Shown piece by piece: positions 46,909-56,203 of a DNA stretch of 64,000 bases; the stretch's first letter is position 1; each line of letters opens with the position of its first letter. Both the position numbers and the translations under genes were made by a program. This DNA comes from Chloroflexota bacterium (GTDB lineage: Bacteria > Chloroflexota > Anaerolineae > Anaerolineales > Anaerolineaceae). The stretch is from positions 1 through 64,000 of the forward strand of contig JAAZNC010000034.1 of NCBI GenBank assembly GCA_012798455.1, in the 5' to 3' direction. The notes under the pieces are model-generated. The model saw nothing but the letters and a program-made list of their open reading frames with translations, was not told the DNA's origin and ran no database searches.

Positions 46909-47870
46909 AGAATACAAACATATTAATTAACCGTTTACTTAAATATGGATTGTATTTTGCATTACTAATCATCATTGTATTTTTTGCTTATATTGCTCCG
47001 AGTTTTATCACAGCCAATAACTTCATTGATATGTTACATACCTTAGCCCCAAATCTAATAATGATCTCAGGATTGACTTTTGTTGTCCTAACCGGTGCGA
47101 TCGATTTTTCAGTAGGCTCGATTGCATTTTTGGCTGCTTCCATTGGCACTTACTTGATGGTTGTTCAGAAAGTTCCGCTGATAATAACTTTGCCAGTGAT
47201 TGTGTTAAGTGCAATGATCGCAGGATTCCTAAATGGGATCATTGTTGAAGTAATCAAAGTAAACCCATTGATCACAACTTTCGGCACAATGCTGGCATAT
47301 CGTGGATTGGGCTACATGATTGGAGGTGCAAAATATACTCCTATTCCTGAATCTTTAGCGCAACTACATAATGTCAAAATTGGATTTTTATATATGGATA
47401 CCGCAGTGGCAATTTTGATTGTTGTAATTCTTTATTTGATCCAATATAGAACGGTATTTGGAAGGCACTTGATGGCAGTGGGGAATGATCGTGAGAACGC
47501 AAAAAAATTGGGTGTAAAAACTTCATCTATAAGTATTAGAGCTTTTGTTATTTCGGGTTTTTTCGCTGGTTTTGGGAGCATTTTTTATATGATACAAGGT
47601 GGATATATGACACCTAGAATGGGGCAGGGACTGGAATTTACTGGGATTGCAATAGTAGTGATTGGTGGGATTAGTCTTTTTGGTGGAGAAGGATCAATCT
47701 TAGGTTTACTGACCGGGATCTTTACATTTTATATTGTGGAAAATGGGCTCCAGCATATAGGTGTGTCACCGTATATCTATCCCTTTCTACGTGGCGGTAT
47801 CATATTCCTTGCAATGTATGCGGATTCATTGAAAACGAAATTTCATTCTTTACGGAAAATCCGGACATAG
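46905..47870 (+). CDS. Ribose-type ABC importer permease 2
   Basis: A 321-aa RbsC-class permease with about nine helices. The segments VLTGAIDFSVGSIAFLAASIG, GFLNGIIVEVIKVNPLITTFGT and AVGNDRENAKKLGVK are typical. It overlaps the ATPase gene by 4 nt (ATGA). With permease 1 it would form a heterodimer. Confidence 0.92.
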   Translation: MKNTNILINRLLKYGLYFALLIIIVFFAYIAPSFITANNFIDMLHTLAPNLIMISGLTFVVLTGAIDFSVGSIAFLAASIGTYLMVVQKVPLIITLPVIVLSAMIAGFLNGIIVEVIKVNPLITTFGTMLAYRGLGYMIGGAKYTPIPESLAQLHNVKIGFLYMDTAVAILIVVILYLIQYRTVFGRHLMAVGNDRENAKKLGVKTSSISIRAFVISGFFAGFGSIFYMIQGGYMTPRMGQGLEFTGIAIVVIGGISLFGGEGSILGLLTGIFTFYIVENGLQHIGVSPYIYPFLRGGIIFLAMYADSLKTKFHSLRKIRT

Positions 47871-47947
47871 AAAAAAGGAGGTGTGTATCAATCGTTTATT
47901 TAATAGAGAAGTTGTAATTAAAAATAGAAAGATATAGAGAGGAAGAA

Positions 47948-49003
47948 ATGCGTAAAAATAGAATCAAAATATTTACCGGTCTCCTGATTTTCGTTCTTGT
48001 CTTTGTTGCATGCACTACTGCAGCAGCTGAAACATCTGGAGCAGATGAAACGGTATCAGAAGAGCCAACCGCGAAAAGTGAAATAACGATAGGATTATCG
48101 TGGAATCGCAAAGACCTACAATTGATCGAAGCCTGGGAAGACTATATGGCTTTGCACGCTAAAGCTCTAGAAGACGAAAAAGGAGTAACGATCAATTGGG
48201 TTATCAATGTCGCTGATGGCGATGTGACTCGTCAGGCATCCAATATTGAAGACCTGATCAGTCAGGGTGTCGATGTGATAATTGCTCGGGCGGAAGATGG
48301 AGCAGCCATTTGTGCTTCTTATAATGCCGCAAAAGAAGCCGGAATTCCTTTTATCACTTTTGATCGAGAGGCACAAGGTTGCACAGTAGATGCACATGTT
48401 GGTGCTGATTCATTTAATCAGGCGGTTTCTGCCGGTGAAGCTTTCGCTGACCTGTTAGAAGCGAATGGTGTGAAAGGCAAATGCATTGAATTGCTTGGTG
48501 ACTTGCGAGATCAGAATGCAGTCAATCGCTCTGAAGGTTGGGCTAAGGTTGAAGCAGAACGTGGCGCATGGGAGACTGTGCTTCAAGTTCCCACAGAATA
48601 CAATCCCGATATTTTCATCTCGGGCACAAAAAATGGTTTTGCATCCAATCCTGATGTGAACTGTATGTTTATTGTTACTGATGCCGGTTGGGGACTGGTA
48701 CAGAATGCACTCGATGAAATTGGCAAGCTGGCTAAAACCGGAGAAGAAGGACATATTTGGATTGCATCACAGGACGTTGACATTCCAGGATACCAGGGTT
48801 TGATGGAAGGTTACATGGATGTTAGCACTTCTTATGATGCATATTATCATGCCCTCGAAGTGGTAAAAGCAGCCTATACATTGGCGATGGGTGAATCATT
48901 GGAAAATAATATTATTTTGGTGCCTGGACGTGTAGTTACTAGCGAGAACGTCCGTGACACTACAGATTTATGGGCACGCGATTACGGGGATTATCAAGAA
49001 TAG
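47948..49003 (+). CDS. Sugar ABC importer binding lipoprotein (periplasmic-binding-protein-like I, RbsB type)
   Basis: A 351-aa binding protein anchored by a lipid: the signal region ends VFVAC. Mature-protein features of the RbsB/XylF class: ITIGLSWNRKDLQLIEAWEDY, SQGVDVIIARAEDG, AAKEAGIPFITFDREA and GTKNGFASNPDVNCMFIVTD. It is the last gene of the ABC set, which is unusual since binding-protein genes often come first. RBS AGAGAGGAAGAA. An orphan AAAGGAGGTG lies at 47873. Substrate inferred to be a sugar or amino-sugar conjugate. Confidence 0.92.
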   Translation: MRKNRIKIFTGLLIFVLVFVACTTAAAETSGADETVSEEPTAKSEITIGLSWNRKDLQLIEAWEDYMALHAKALEDEKGVTINWVINVADGDVTRQASNIEDLISQGVDVIIARAEDGAAICASYNAAKEAGIPFITFDREAQGCTVDAHVGADSFNQAVSAGEAFADLLEANGVKGKCIELLGDLRDQNAVNRSEGWAKVEAERGAWETVLQVPTEYNPDIFISGTKNGFASNPDVNCMFIVTDAGWGLVQNALDEIGKLAKTGEEGHIWIASQDVDIPGYQGLMEGYMDVSTSYDAYYHALEVVKAAYTLAMGESLENNIILVPGRVVTSENVRDTTDLWARDYGDYQE

Positions 49004-49019
49004 TTCGAAGGGATGCCGA

Positions 49020-49052
49020 GGGGTACAACCTATATGGGTTGTACCCCCCTAT
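49020..49052. terminator. Terminator between convergent ABC and amino-sugar operons
   Basis: GGGGTACAACC pairs with GGTTGTACCCC around TATATG, followed by CCTATTTCATTTT. The symmetric arms could stop transcription from either side. Confidence 0.8.
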
Positions 49053-49066
49053 TTCATTTTACTCCA

Positions 49067-49813
49067 TTATACATAGAATATTCTATCGCTGTACTGTTTG
49101 AGTAATGCGGTGTTATGCTCAGTACCCCCATCCACGTTCGCAGCAATGAATACCGGTGGTGTGATCCCTTTTTCCAGCAATTTTTCTATGGTTGCTGTTG
49201 TCAGGCAGTGCATAATGGCTATGCTGGTGATCCCTGAAGCGGGGGTGAATTTGGTTTTCAATCCTTCAATTGAAAGCATAGCATCCCCCTTATCGACTTT
49301 ATTATCAATGACAACATCGGCAAATTCAAACATTTTCTTTCCCGAAGAATGGCGGGACCCCACGCCTTGCGTATATTTTTGGGAGGTGATGCCGACGACC
49401 TTGATGCCTCTCTCTTTGGCAATTTGAGCCATTTCAATGGGAACTGCATTGCGCCCGGAAACGGAGATGATGATGAGAACGTCTCCTGATTGGATGGGCT
49501 GATTATCAAGGATGATCTTGGCGTATCCGCTCATTTTTTCCATGGCTGATGTCATGGTATTGGGATGAACATCCAGGTGTGCGATGCCAGGTGCATAGAT
49601 GGGATTCATCAACATCAACCCGCCGGCTCGATAAACCACATCCTGAATGGGCAGCGAGGAATGGGTACACCCAAACCCAAAAAGTCGGTTACCTTTTTCG
49701 ATTGCATCTGCCATCAATGAGGCGGCTTTGTCGATGGCAGTTTCTTCTTCGTTATTGATCTTGTTCAGGAGTTCAATTACCCCTTCAATATATTTTCGAG
49801 TCAAAGTTGACAT
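49067..49813 (-). CDS. SIS-domain sugar-phosphate isomerase-like protein (UPF0309)
   Basis: A 248-aa protein with one SIS domain. Family motifs: VYRAGGLMLMNP, ISVSGRNAVPIEMAQIAKERG, ITSQKYTQGVGSRHSSGKKMFEFADVVIDN, and C-terminal PPVFIAANVDGG. Its role is probably in phosphosugar isomerisation or deamination within the amino-sugar pathway. It starts 3 nt downstream of nagA in the same direction. Confidence 0.85.
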   Translation of the reverse strand: MSTLTRKYIEGVIELLNKINNEEETAIDKAASLMADAIEKGNRLFGFGCTHSSLPIQDVVYRAGGLMLMNPIYAPGIAHLDVHPNTMTSAMEKMSGYAKIILDNQPIQSGDVLIIISVSGRNAVPIEMAQIAKERGIKVVGITSQKYTQGVGSRHSSGKKMFEFADVVIDNKVDKGDAMLSIEGLKTKFTPASGITSIAIMHCLTTATIEKLLEKGITPPVFIAANVDGGTEHNTALLKQYSDRIFYV

Positions 49814-49816
49814 GTG

Positions 49817-50992
49817 TTACTCTCCGATTGGATTTTGTATTTGAAATTTGAATTCTCCACCTACCATGGTGGCAATGACATGATAGGTAGAGTCGAAAAA
49901 AGTCAGATCGGCATCATTCCCTACCCTGATAAATCCTTTCCTATCCGATATCCCCATAGCTGTAGCGGGAGTACTGGTTGCCATCTTGAGCACGGATTGA
50001 AAATCTAGTTTTGTAAATTCTATTGTATTGCGAATTGCCTGATCCAGTGTGAGCGTACTACCTGCTAAGCTTCCATTGGCAATCCTGGCTGCACCATCAG
50101 CAACCCTGACTGCCTGACCACCCAACTCATATTCTCCGTCTGGTAGACCTGTGGCACGCATGGCATCCGTAATGAGAATAACACAGTCGATTCCTTTAAC
50201 TGCAATGGTCAATTCGACTATTGCTGGATGAAGGTGAATACCATCGGCAATGACCTGAGCGTAAATGCGTGGATCATATAAAATGCCTCCAACAGTACCT
50301 GGTTCTCTATGATGTAATCCTGACATTCCGTTGAAGAGGTGAGTGGCTTGTTTAACGCCGAGATTTGCGGCGTGGAGCACCTGATCGAGAGTGGCGTTAC
50401 TGTGACCGATTGCCAATTCAACTTTGTTCTCAACGCAGAAATGGATCAAATCATCCGATCCATCCAATTCAGGTGCAAAGGTCAGTAACTTCACAATGCC
50501 TTTTTCGATCCATGTCATATATTCTTCTGGCTGTGGGCTTCTTAAAAATTTTGGATTTTGAGCCCCCTTATATTTCATATTGATATACGGTCCCTCAATA
50601 TGTGCTCCTAGAAGATTTGCACCTGACAGCATATCTTCACAATGCAGGATATTATCTAAGGCTAGGTTGATATTTTCCTGGGGATTGGAGACAGTGGTGG
50701 CATGGAAGGATGTAACACCATGCTGTACGAGAAAAATACTCATCGTTTCAAGTGCTTCTGGAGTGGCATCCATCGTGTCGGATCCCATGCACCCATGGAT
50801 GTGAATATCAATCAATCCCGGGGTGACTAATAAATCCCTGGCATTGATCACGCGCTCATTATGGGACATGCATCTTAAATCGTTGTTTGACGGATTGATA
50901 CTAATAATCTTTCCATCTTTGATATCGATTTCTTGATTTGCCAGAAACTCACCGGGTGTGAGAATATCGGCATGAACTATTTTTATTTTCAT
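49817..50992 (-). CDS. N-acetylhexosamine-6-phosphate deacetylase (NagA/AgaA type)
   Basis: A 391-aa amidohydrolase that removes acetate from an N-acetylated amino-sugar phosphate. Metal and substrate motifs: DIHIHGCMGSDTMD, GAHIEGPYIN, IGHSNAT, THLFNGMSGLHHREPG and LITDAMRATG. The order with PTS genes and AgaS-like SIS makes GalNAc-6-P or GlcNAc-6-P plausible. It is separated from EIIC by a terminator-like hairpin. Confidence 0.93.
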   Translation of the reverse strand: MKIKIVHADILTPGEFLANQEIDIKDGKIISINPSNNDLRCMSHNERVINARDLLVTPGLIDIHIHGCMGSDTMDATPEALETMSIFLVQHGVTSFHATTVSNPQENINLALDNILHCEDMLSGANLLGAHIEGPYINMKYKGAQNPKFLRSPQPEEYMTWIEKGIVKLLTFAPELDGSDDLIHFCVENKVELAIGHSNATLDQVLHAANLGVKQATHLFNGMSGLHHREPGTVGGILYDPRIYAQVIADGIHLHPAIVELTIAVKGIDCVILITDAMRATGLPDGEYELGGQAVRVADGAARIANGSLAGSTLTLDQAIRNTIEFTKLDFQSVLKMATSTPATAMGISDRKGFIRVGNDADLTFFDSTYHVIATMVGGEFKFQIQNPIGE

Positions 50993-51000
50993 CGTTTGCT

Positions 51001-51032
51001 TAATAAAAAGAGGGGAGGGTCACCCCTCCCCT
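51001..51032 (-). terminator. Intercistronic terminator between EIIC and deacetylase genes
   Basis: On the minus strand a 9-bp stem (AGGGGAGGG with CCCTCCCCT) is followed by CTTTTTATTA. It lies 10 nt downstream of the EIIC stop, so it should attenuate nagA-type and UPF0309 expression relative to the PTS genes. Confidence 0.75.
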
Positions 51033-51041
51033 TACATACAT

Positions 51042-52358
51042 TTAGAAACCGAATATCTTTGCAATTCCCCATATGACAATGCCAGGTACGATTGCGTCGG
51101 GGACAGTAAAACCTAGACCAACTGCGCCGAGCCCGGAGAGATCTCCGAACACCTGGAATTTGTAGGCAAAACTGATAAGAAACCAGCCTACGAAACTCCA
51201 CAGGAAACCACCCAGCCATGCACCTTTACGACCACCAGTTGCATTTCCAAAGATGGCGCCAGCACCACTCGCGAAGAAAGCAGCGATCATGCTAGGGAGT
51301 GGAACAGGCCAGCCGATCAGTGCCAGTATAACCATGCTGGCTACCTGCCCGATGGTACCGGAGATTAGCCCGAAGATCAGTGCGTTAGGAGCATAGGGAT
51401 AGATGACCGGGCAATCTAGAGCGGGTTTCGCACCGGGAATGAGCTTCTCGGCAATACCCTTAAAGGCAGGTGTGATCTCGGCAATCAACATACGTACCCC
51501 TTGCAACAGCACCAGCACACCGGCAGTAAAGTTTAGAGCGGTCAAAAGAGTAAAGACAATCCAATTTTGTCCCCCACTGATGTTCTCGGCGAAACCGGTT
51601 GTCCCAATTTGCCCGAGAGCCAAACCCGCACCAATGAAAGCAACCAGTAGCATGATGAGTGAAATTGAGACCGACATGTCGCGTAAGAAGTTGAAGGATT
51701 CTTTGATCTTGACGTTTTCAGAAGAATCTTCAGGTTTCCCGACCAGCTTACCAGCCCATGCCCCCAGCATATTTAGCAGTGTTTGACCATGACCAAATGC
51801 GATCTCATCACTGCCGGTGATCTTGCGCATGATGGGCTGTGCTAGGGCAGGTGCGAAGGTCATATAGAATCCATCCAAGACCGATGCTAGTGCTACAACG
51901 ACTGGGGTAGAGAAACCAAACGAGTGGAATAGGATGGCGAATGCACCCGCGTGAACCCAGATCATGTGGCCGGTCAGGTAAATATAACGATATTTCGTAA
52001 CTCGTGATACCAGGACATGGACTATGTATCCAAAGAGCATTGTCCAGGCAATTTCAGCACCAACATTCATCAAGTTGGTATTTTGGACTGCTCCCACCAC
52101 AGCTTCATCATAGGTTACAAAGGTTTCAAAACCTCCTGATGGGATCCCGTATTCAAAAAATTGTTGAATCGGGGTCAGTGCATTGATAAGGGCGGTGATA
52201 CCGATCCCAAGGATCAACTGCCCTAAAATAGTCTTCAACGTGCCTTTAAAGACATCCCCGGCAGTCTTTTTCTGCAACAGCAAACCGACCATAGCAATAA
52301 AGCCAAGAACGATCGCGGGGAGTGTGATCAAAGACAGAATTGTATCAAATATAGCCAT
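51042..52358 (-). CDS. PTS EIIC component, ascorbate (UlaA/SgaT) family
   Basis: A 438-aa membrane transporter with about ten helices. The segments LGFIAMVGLLLQKK, LTGHMIWVHAGAFAIL, GHGQTLLNMLGAWAGK and GATGGRKGAWLGG-like GNATGGRKGAWLGG are characteristic of the UlaA family. It imports and phosphorylates a sugar acid or related sugar together with the EIIB and EIIA genes upstream. An UlaA-type channel in an amino-sugar operon is unusual, so the substrate is open. Confidence 0.92.
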   Translation of the reverse strand: MAIFDTILSLITLPAIVLGFIAMVGLLLQKKTAGDVFKGTLKTILGQLILGIGITALINALTPIQQFFEYGIPSGGFETFVTYDEAVVGAVQNTNLMNVGAEIAWTMLFGYIVHVLVSRVTKYRYIYLTGHMIWVHAGAFAILFHSFGFSTPVVVALASVLDGFYMTFAPALAQPIMRKITGSDEIAFGHGQTLLNMLGAWAGKLVGKPEDSSENVKIKESFNFLRDMSVSISLIMLLVAFIGAGLALGQIGTTGFAENISGGQNWIVFTLLTALNFTAGVLVLLQGVRMLIAEITPAFKGIAEKLIPGAKPALDCPVIYPYAPNALIFGLISGTIGQVASMVILALIGWPVPLPSMIAAFFASGAGAIFGNATGGRKGAWLGGFLWSFVGWFLISFAYKFQVFGDLSGLGAVGLGFTVPDAIVPGIVIWGIAKIFGF

Positions 52359-52437
52359 TTCATCCTCCTAAAGATTTGTTTTGGTAAAAAAACGACCAAT
52401 GAAAATGAATAATTCGATCAGTAGAAAACCTCCTTTC

Positions 52438-52713
52438 TTATGAGAGCTCTCTTATTGCTTGCAAGACTTTTTCTTTAATTTCCGCTTTATCAACCAAATT
52501 TTTTATTAAAATTATCTTGGCGGGATAATCCTTTAAATGGGATTCCATATCCACCGGCGCGACAACGATATCTGCTTTATTGCCTTTGAACGATCCAAGA
52601 TCCCACGGACTAGTTTCAGCCTTGATCCCTTCAGCCTTGAGGATATCGTCAATAAATAGCTTGAGCATCATACTTGTTCCAAACCCCATTCCGCAAAGTG
52701 TTGCTATAACCAT
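52438..52713 (-). CDS. PTS EIIB component, ascorbate/galactitol type
   Basis: A 91-aa phosphocarrier. The active-site cysteine lies in the P-loop-like LCGMGFGTSMML, the EIIB pattern. ATG 52713 is chosen behind AGAGGAAAA; the ORF-track start at 52737 would overlap the EIIA gene and delay the first strand. It passes phosphate from EIIA to the sugar entering through EIIC. Confidence 0.9.
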   Translation of the reverse strand: MVIATLCGMGFGTSMMLKLFIDDILKAEGIKAETSPWDLGSFKGNKADIVVAPVDMESHLKDYPAKIILIKNLVDKAEIKEKVLQAIRELS

Positions 52714-52720
52714 TTTTCCT

Positions 52721-53182
52721 CTACTTTCTGTTATCAATATAGGAAAATATTGAATTTTTTAACGAGAGTGAATTTGTGTTCTCGCGCAGTACCCTTAAAA
52801 AATTTGATTCTGATAAATAACCTGCTAATTCTGCCAGTGCATCGATATGACTTTTTTTGTCATTCGCTGCCAGAGCGAATGCTAAATCAACCGGATCATT
52901 GGTTGAATGTCCAAAGCAAATAGGGTGTTTCAAAGTCACTAGCGCAAGACTGGATCTGATTACTCCATTTTCAGGACGTGCATGTAATAAAGCGATTCCT
53001 GGTGCAATGACGCAGTATGGTCCTAGGTCTTCCATTACTTTTCTCATGGCTTCTATGTACTGTGGTAGTACGGTCCCAGCCGAAACAAGCAGCCCCCCCG
53101 CTTTTTCAATAACTTGATCTCTTGATAAGAGATCAAGTTTTGCCACAATTGCATCCGAAACCAACAGATCTTTTAAATTCAT
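52721..53182 (-). CDS. PTS EIIA component (mannitol/fructose type)
   Basis: A 153-aa phosphocarrier of the EIIA-2 family. The phosphorylated histidine is in ALLHARPENGV, and VTLKHPICFGH follows, as in this family. It takes phosphate from HPr and gives it to EIIB. It starts 12 nt after the SIS gene; no EI or HPr gene is in the window. Confidence 0.9.
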   Translation of the reverse strand: MNLKDLLVSDAIVAKLDLLSRDQVIEKAGGLLVSAGTVLPQYIEAMRKVMEDLGPYCVIAPGIALLHARPENGVIRSSLALVTLKHPICFGHSTNDPVDLAFALAANDKKSHIDALAELAGYLSESNFLRVLRENTNSLSLKNSIFSYIDNRK

Positions 53183-53194
53183 TCAATTTGCTCT

Positions 53195-54232
53195 TTACAA
53201 CTCAACAACTGCGGTCAGATTTTCAGGTTTATCGGGATTCAAGCCCTTTGAAATACTGCGTTCGTAGGCAATGAGTTGGATCAGTGGTAGATATAGTGGG
53301 TATGATAATATTTGAGGAATATCCTTTTCCCAGGAGAATGAAAAATCCAACTCCTTGGCACCGTGGTTTAGATTGCCAACTCCTAGAGTTCTTCCCCCCA
53401 ATTTTTTCATGTCGTGAAAAACCGGCATTTCAAAATTGAGCGAATGTGGGTCTGTGAATCCTACAATAAGGGAATTTTCATTTACCATCGACATCGGACC
53501 ATGGCGAAATTCGAGAAAATGGAATGCCTCGGAATAACTTAATGACATTTCTTTCATCTTTAACATTACTTCCTGTGCTAAACCATACTGTGGGCCGTTT
53601 CCAAGAAAGAAAAATCGCTCCAACACTGGATTGTTTCCAATCTCAAATGCATTTTCCTGATAATGGTCGAGCAATGTCTGCGCGCTATGACCGACGAGCT
53701 TGATCTGCTCGTCAGAAATATTTCTTGTCCCCATTAGAATAATTGGCCACATCATATTGGTGAATGAGCGAGTTTGTGCAATGCTGTGTTCCATCCCGCT
53801 TGAAGTAACAATGGCGGCAGGTGCCATTCTGGCGAGCGGGCTGTCAGCATAACAGGTAATGGCTAACGCATCTCCCTTCTTCGAACGAATGAAAAGATCC
53901 AGGGCATGTAAGGTTTCTGTCGTCTTGCCAGAACGGGACACGGAAATTAATAACGTTCGCTGATAAGGGTTTGTCCAGCTTTCCCCCGAATACCATAGTT
54001 CAGATCCTGGCAATGATCTACATGGTATTCCCAGAGTATTTTGCAGGAAACGTGCAGCCCATATCGACAAATAGTATGTGGAACCACAACCGGTAATGAT
54101 CACCTGGTCATAATCTTGGAGAACTGGTAATTTATTTCCCCAATCTTTTTTTAAGAATGAAAGAGTTTCAACCCATGAATAAGGTTGCGATAAGATTTCT
54201 TCTCTGGTGTATTTGCCTTGCGTTTCTTGCAT
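53195..54232 (-). CDS. AgaS-like SIS protein, amino-sugar phosphate deaminase/isomerase
   Basis: A 345-aa protein with two SIS domains. Features: YTREEILSQPYSWVETL at the start, ITGCGSTYYLS, SVSRSGKTTETLHAL, SEAFHFLEFRHGPMSMV, and C-terminal KGLNPDKPENLTAVVEL, which resembles AgaS and the GlmS isomerase domain. AgaS converts galactosamine 6-phosphate to tagatose 6-phosphate and ammonia, which fits the tagatose-type aldolase genes across the divergent promoter. Confidence 0.82.
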   Translation of the reverse strand: MQETQGKYTREEILSQPYSWVETLSFLKKDWGNKLPVLQDYDQVIITGCGSTYYLSIWAARFLQNTLGIPCRSLPGSELWYSGESWTNPYQRTLLISVSRSGKTTETLHALDLFIRSKKGDALAITCYADSPLARMAPAAIVTSSGMEHSIAQTRSFTNMMWPIILMGTRNISDEQIKLVGHSAQTLLDHYQENAFEIGNNPVLERFFFLGNGPQYGLAQEVMLKMKEMSLSYSEAFHFLEFRHGPMSMVNENSLIVGFTDPHSLNFEMPVFHDMKKLGGRTLGVGNLNHGAKELDFSFSWEKDIPQILSYPLYLPLIQLIAYERSISKGLNPDKPENLTAVVEL

Positions 54233-54251
54233 AAATCATTTCTCCTTGTTG

Positions 54252-55019
54252 TTATACTTGAATAACCTCTATATCCTGTGATCGAATTGCTTGGACTAAT
54301 TCAGGATGTGCATTGTCAGTTGTAACGATGATTTTTGCTGCGGTGATGGGTGCAGTGCGGCTGGTGGATACATGGCCAATCTTGGTGTGGTCGGCGACAA
54401 TGATGACATTGTCGCTGATACCTAAGATCTTTCGATCCGTCATGAGTTCTTGAGGATCCTCACTAGTAAGTCCAAAATGAGGGTGCACCCCCCGCATTCC
54501 AACGATCACTTTATCTACCCGCAGATCCTCAATGACTCTTTCTGCAAAATGTCCGATCATGGATTGTTCTTCTCTGCGCAGGAACCCCCCAATGCCGATG
54601 ATAGGCATTTTCCCATAGATGCTCAATTCATTGATGATGGTAATGGCATTGGTTAATACAGTGATATCATCCCGCTCATGCAATTCTTTTGCAACATATA
54701 ACGTAGTAGTGCCTGAACCAAGGAAGATCACTTCTTTTTCCTCGATCATTGGCGCTACTGCTTTCGCAATGCGGACCTTTTCCTCTTTCAATAATTCCAT
54801 CCTCTTTATAGTGGGAAGTTCGGAATAGGTTGCTGATCGTATGGGCAAAAGAGCTCCACCGTGAGTCCTCTTTAAAAGATTGTTTTTCTCGATCTCATAC
54901 AGATCTCTGCGAATGGTCATTTTAGAGACGTCAAATAACGTGGCTAATTCGTTCACATTGACACTGCCTTTTTGATCTAGCTCTTTTATAATCATCTGCT
55001 GTCTTTCTTCTTTCAACAT
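54252..55019 (-). CDS. DeoR-family transcriptional regulator 2 (AgaR type)
   Basis: A 255-aa repressor. The helix-turn-helix reads NVNELATLFDVSKMTIRRDL; the sensor domain shows LGSGTTTLYVAKEL and VGMRGVHPHFGLTS. It is the first gene of the PTS operon and is divergent from the aldolase genes, so it probably regulates both with an amino-sugar phosphate as inducer. The predicted transcript starts only about 7 nt before its ATG. Confidence 0.9.
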   Translation of the reverse strand: MLKEERQQMIIKELDQKGSVNVNELATLFDVSKMTIRRDLYEIEKNNLLKRTHGGALLPIRSATYSELPTIKRMELLKEEKVRIAKAVAPMIEEKEVIFLGSGTTTLYVAKELHERDDITVLTNAITIINELSIYGKMPIIGIGGFLRREEQSMIGHFAERVIEDLRVDKVIVGMRGVHPHFGLTSEDPQELMTDRKILGISDNVIIVADHTKIGHVSTSRTAPITAAKIIVTTDNAHPELVQAIRSQDIEVIQV

Positions 55020-55031
55020 AGCATCCCTTTC

Positions 55032-55061
55032 ATCTTATGTTGTTATTTGTTATTACGTCAA
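55032..55061 (-). promoter_or_regulatory. Minus-strand promoter for the PTS operon
   Basis: On the minus strand TTGACG (55061-55056) and TAAGAT (55037-55032) have an 18-nt spacer. Repeated GTTATT-type words in the spacer may be regulator sites. The leader to ATG 55019 is very short. Confidence 0.5.
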
Positions 55062-55091
55062 TTAATAGCACATAAAAGCACAATAATAATG

Positions 55092-55107
55092 ATCGAATAT
55101 GTTCGAT
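55092..55107. promoter_or_regulatory. Operator-like palindrome in the divergent region
   Basis: ATCGAA-TATG-TTCGAT is a perfect 6+6 inverted repeat midway between the DeoR gene and the aldolase genes. It is a plausible site for the adjacent DeoR protein or another regulator. Confidence 0.4.
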
Positions 55108-55220
55108 AAGAGGGAATTAATTTGAAAATCGTGGAAAATACATATGTCATACAAAAACGAACAGAACATTGATAATGAAAAGCAATATATTTTGTGTTAC
55201 ATGAGGAAAATAAAAGAACA

Positions 55221-56198
55221 ATGAAAACTCTTTCTATTGGAAAGATAAGGGGATTACAGCAATGTTCTACAGCTGACGGAAAATTTGCAATCCTGGCACT
55301 GGACCATCGCAATAACATGCGCAGGCTGCTCCATCCAGAAAGCGAAGATTTAACCACTGCGATTGAGATTATTGAATTCAAATATCAAGTTGTATCAGCA
55401 TTGAGAAATATACCCAGCGCATATCTTCTGGATCCACTTTTTGGCGCAGCCCAATGTATTTCTTCTGGTATTCTTCCAGGCGGCGGCGGATTATTAGTGG
55501 CACTTGAAGCGACAGGCTATACTGGTGATCAAGTAGCCCGACAGAGTAAAATTCTATCAAATTGGAGTGTAAATAAAATCAAAAGGATGGGTGCAAATGG
55601 TGTGAAATTGTTGGTTTATTACCATCCTGAAGCAAAAACACATCATGATATCGAATCTCTTGTTGGGAAAGTTGCCGAAGATTGCATAGAAGCGGATATC
55701 CCGTTTTTCCTCGAAATCTTAACATATTCCCTTGATCCAAACAGCAGCACATTGATGAATGATGAACGTTATGAAGTCATCATCGAATCTGCAAAGCGCT
55801 TGACTGCTCTTGGTCCCGATGTATTAAAAGCGGAATTTCCTATGGATGTTCAACAGGAAGATGATCAAGAAAAATGGCAAAAGGCATGTGAGGGATTAAC
55901 ACAAGCGAGTCAGGTTCCTTGGATTTTACTTTCAGCTTCAGTGGATTTTGAAATGTTCCTACGGCAAGTGGAAATTGCTTGCCGGGCGAATGCCTCGGGT
56001 GTGGCGGTTGGTAGAGCTGTTTGGAAAGAGGCAACTGACCTACGAGATGTCGAACGCTTGCACTTTCTCCAAAGCACTGCCAGAGCAAGAATGCAAAGGA
56101 TTAATCAAATAGTTGTGGACCAAGCAAAGCCGTGGGCATCCTATTTTGATCCAGTCTGTGCGAATGATTGCTGGTATAAGAATTATCCTGGATCGTAA
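55221..56198 (+). CDS. LacD-like tagatose-1,6-bisphosphate aldolase
   Basis: A 325-aa class-I aldolase of the LacD/DeoC type. ILALDHRNNMRRLL near the N-terminus, GVKLLVYYHPEA, EILTYSLDP, and VLKAEFPMDV with the likely Schiff-base lysine match the family. It splits tagatose 1,6-bisphosphate into two triose phosphates. ATG 55221 behind GAGGAAAA is used; the ORF-track start is a GTG at 55194. Confidence 0.88.
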   Translation: MKTLSIGKIRGLQQCSTADGKFAILALDHRNNMRRLLHPESEDLTTAIEIIEFKYQVVSALRNIPSAYLLDPLFGAAQCISSGILPGGGGLLVALEATGYTGDQVARQSKILSNWSVNKIKRMGANGVKLLVYYHPEAKTHHDIESLVGKVAEDCIEADIPFFLEILTYSLDPNSSTLMNDERYEVIIESAKRLTALGPDVLKAEFPMDVQQEDDQEKWQKACEGLTQASQVPWILLSASVDFEMFLRQVEIACRANASGVAVGRAVWKEATDLRDVERLHFLQSTARARMQRINQIVVDQAKPWASYFDPVCANDCWYKNYPGS

Positions 56199-56203
56199 TA
56201 CTA

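Noticed and set aside
47873-47901. Six-codon ORF after an orphan AAAGGAGGTG before the sugar-binding-protein gene
   Set aside because: Too short to support, no hairpin nearby, and the binding-protein gene has its own ribosome-binding site.
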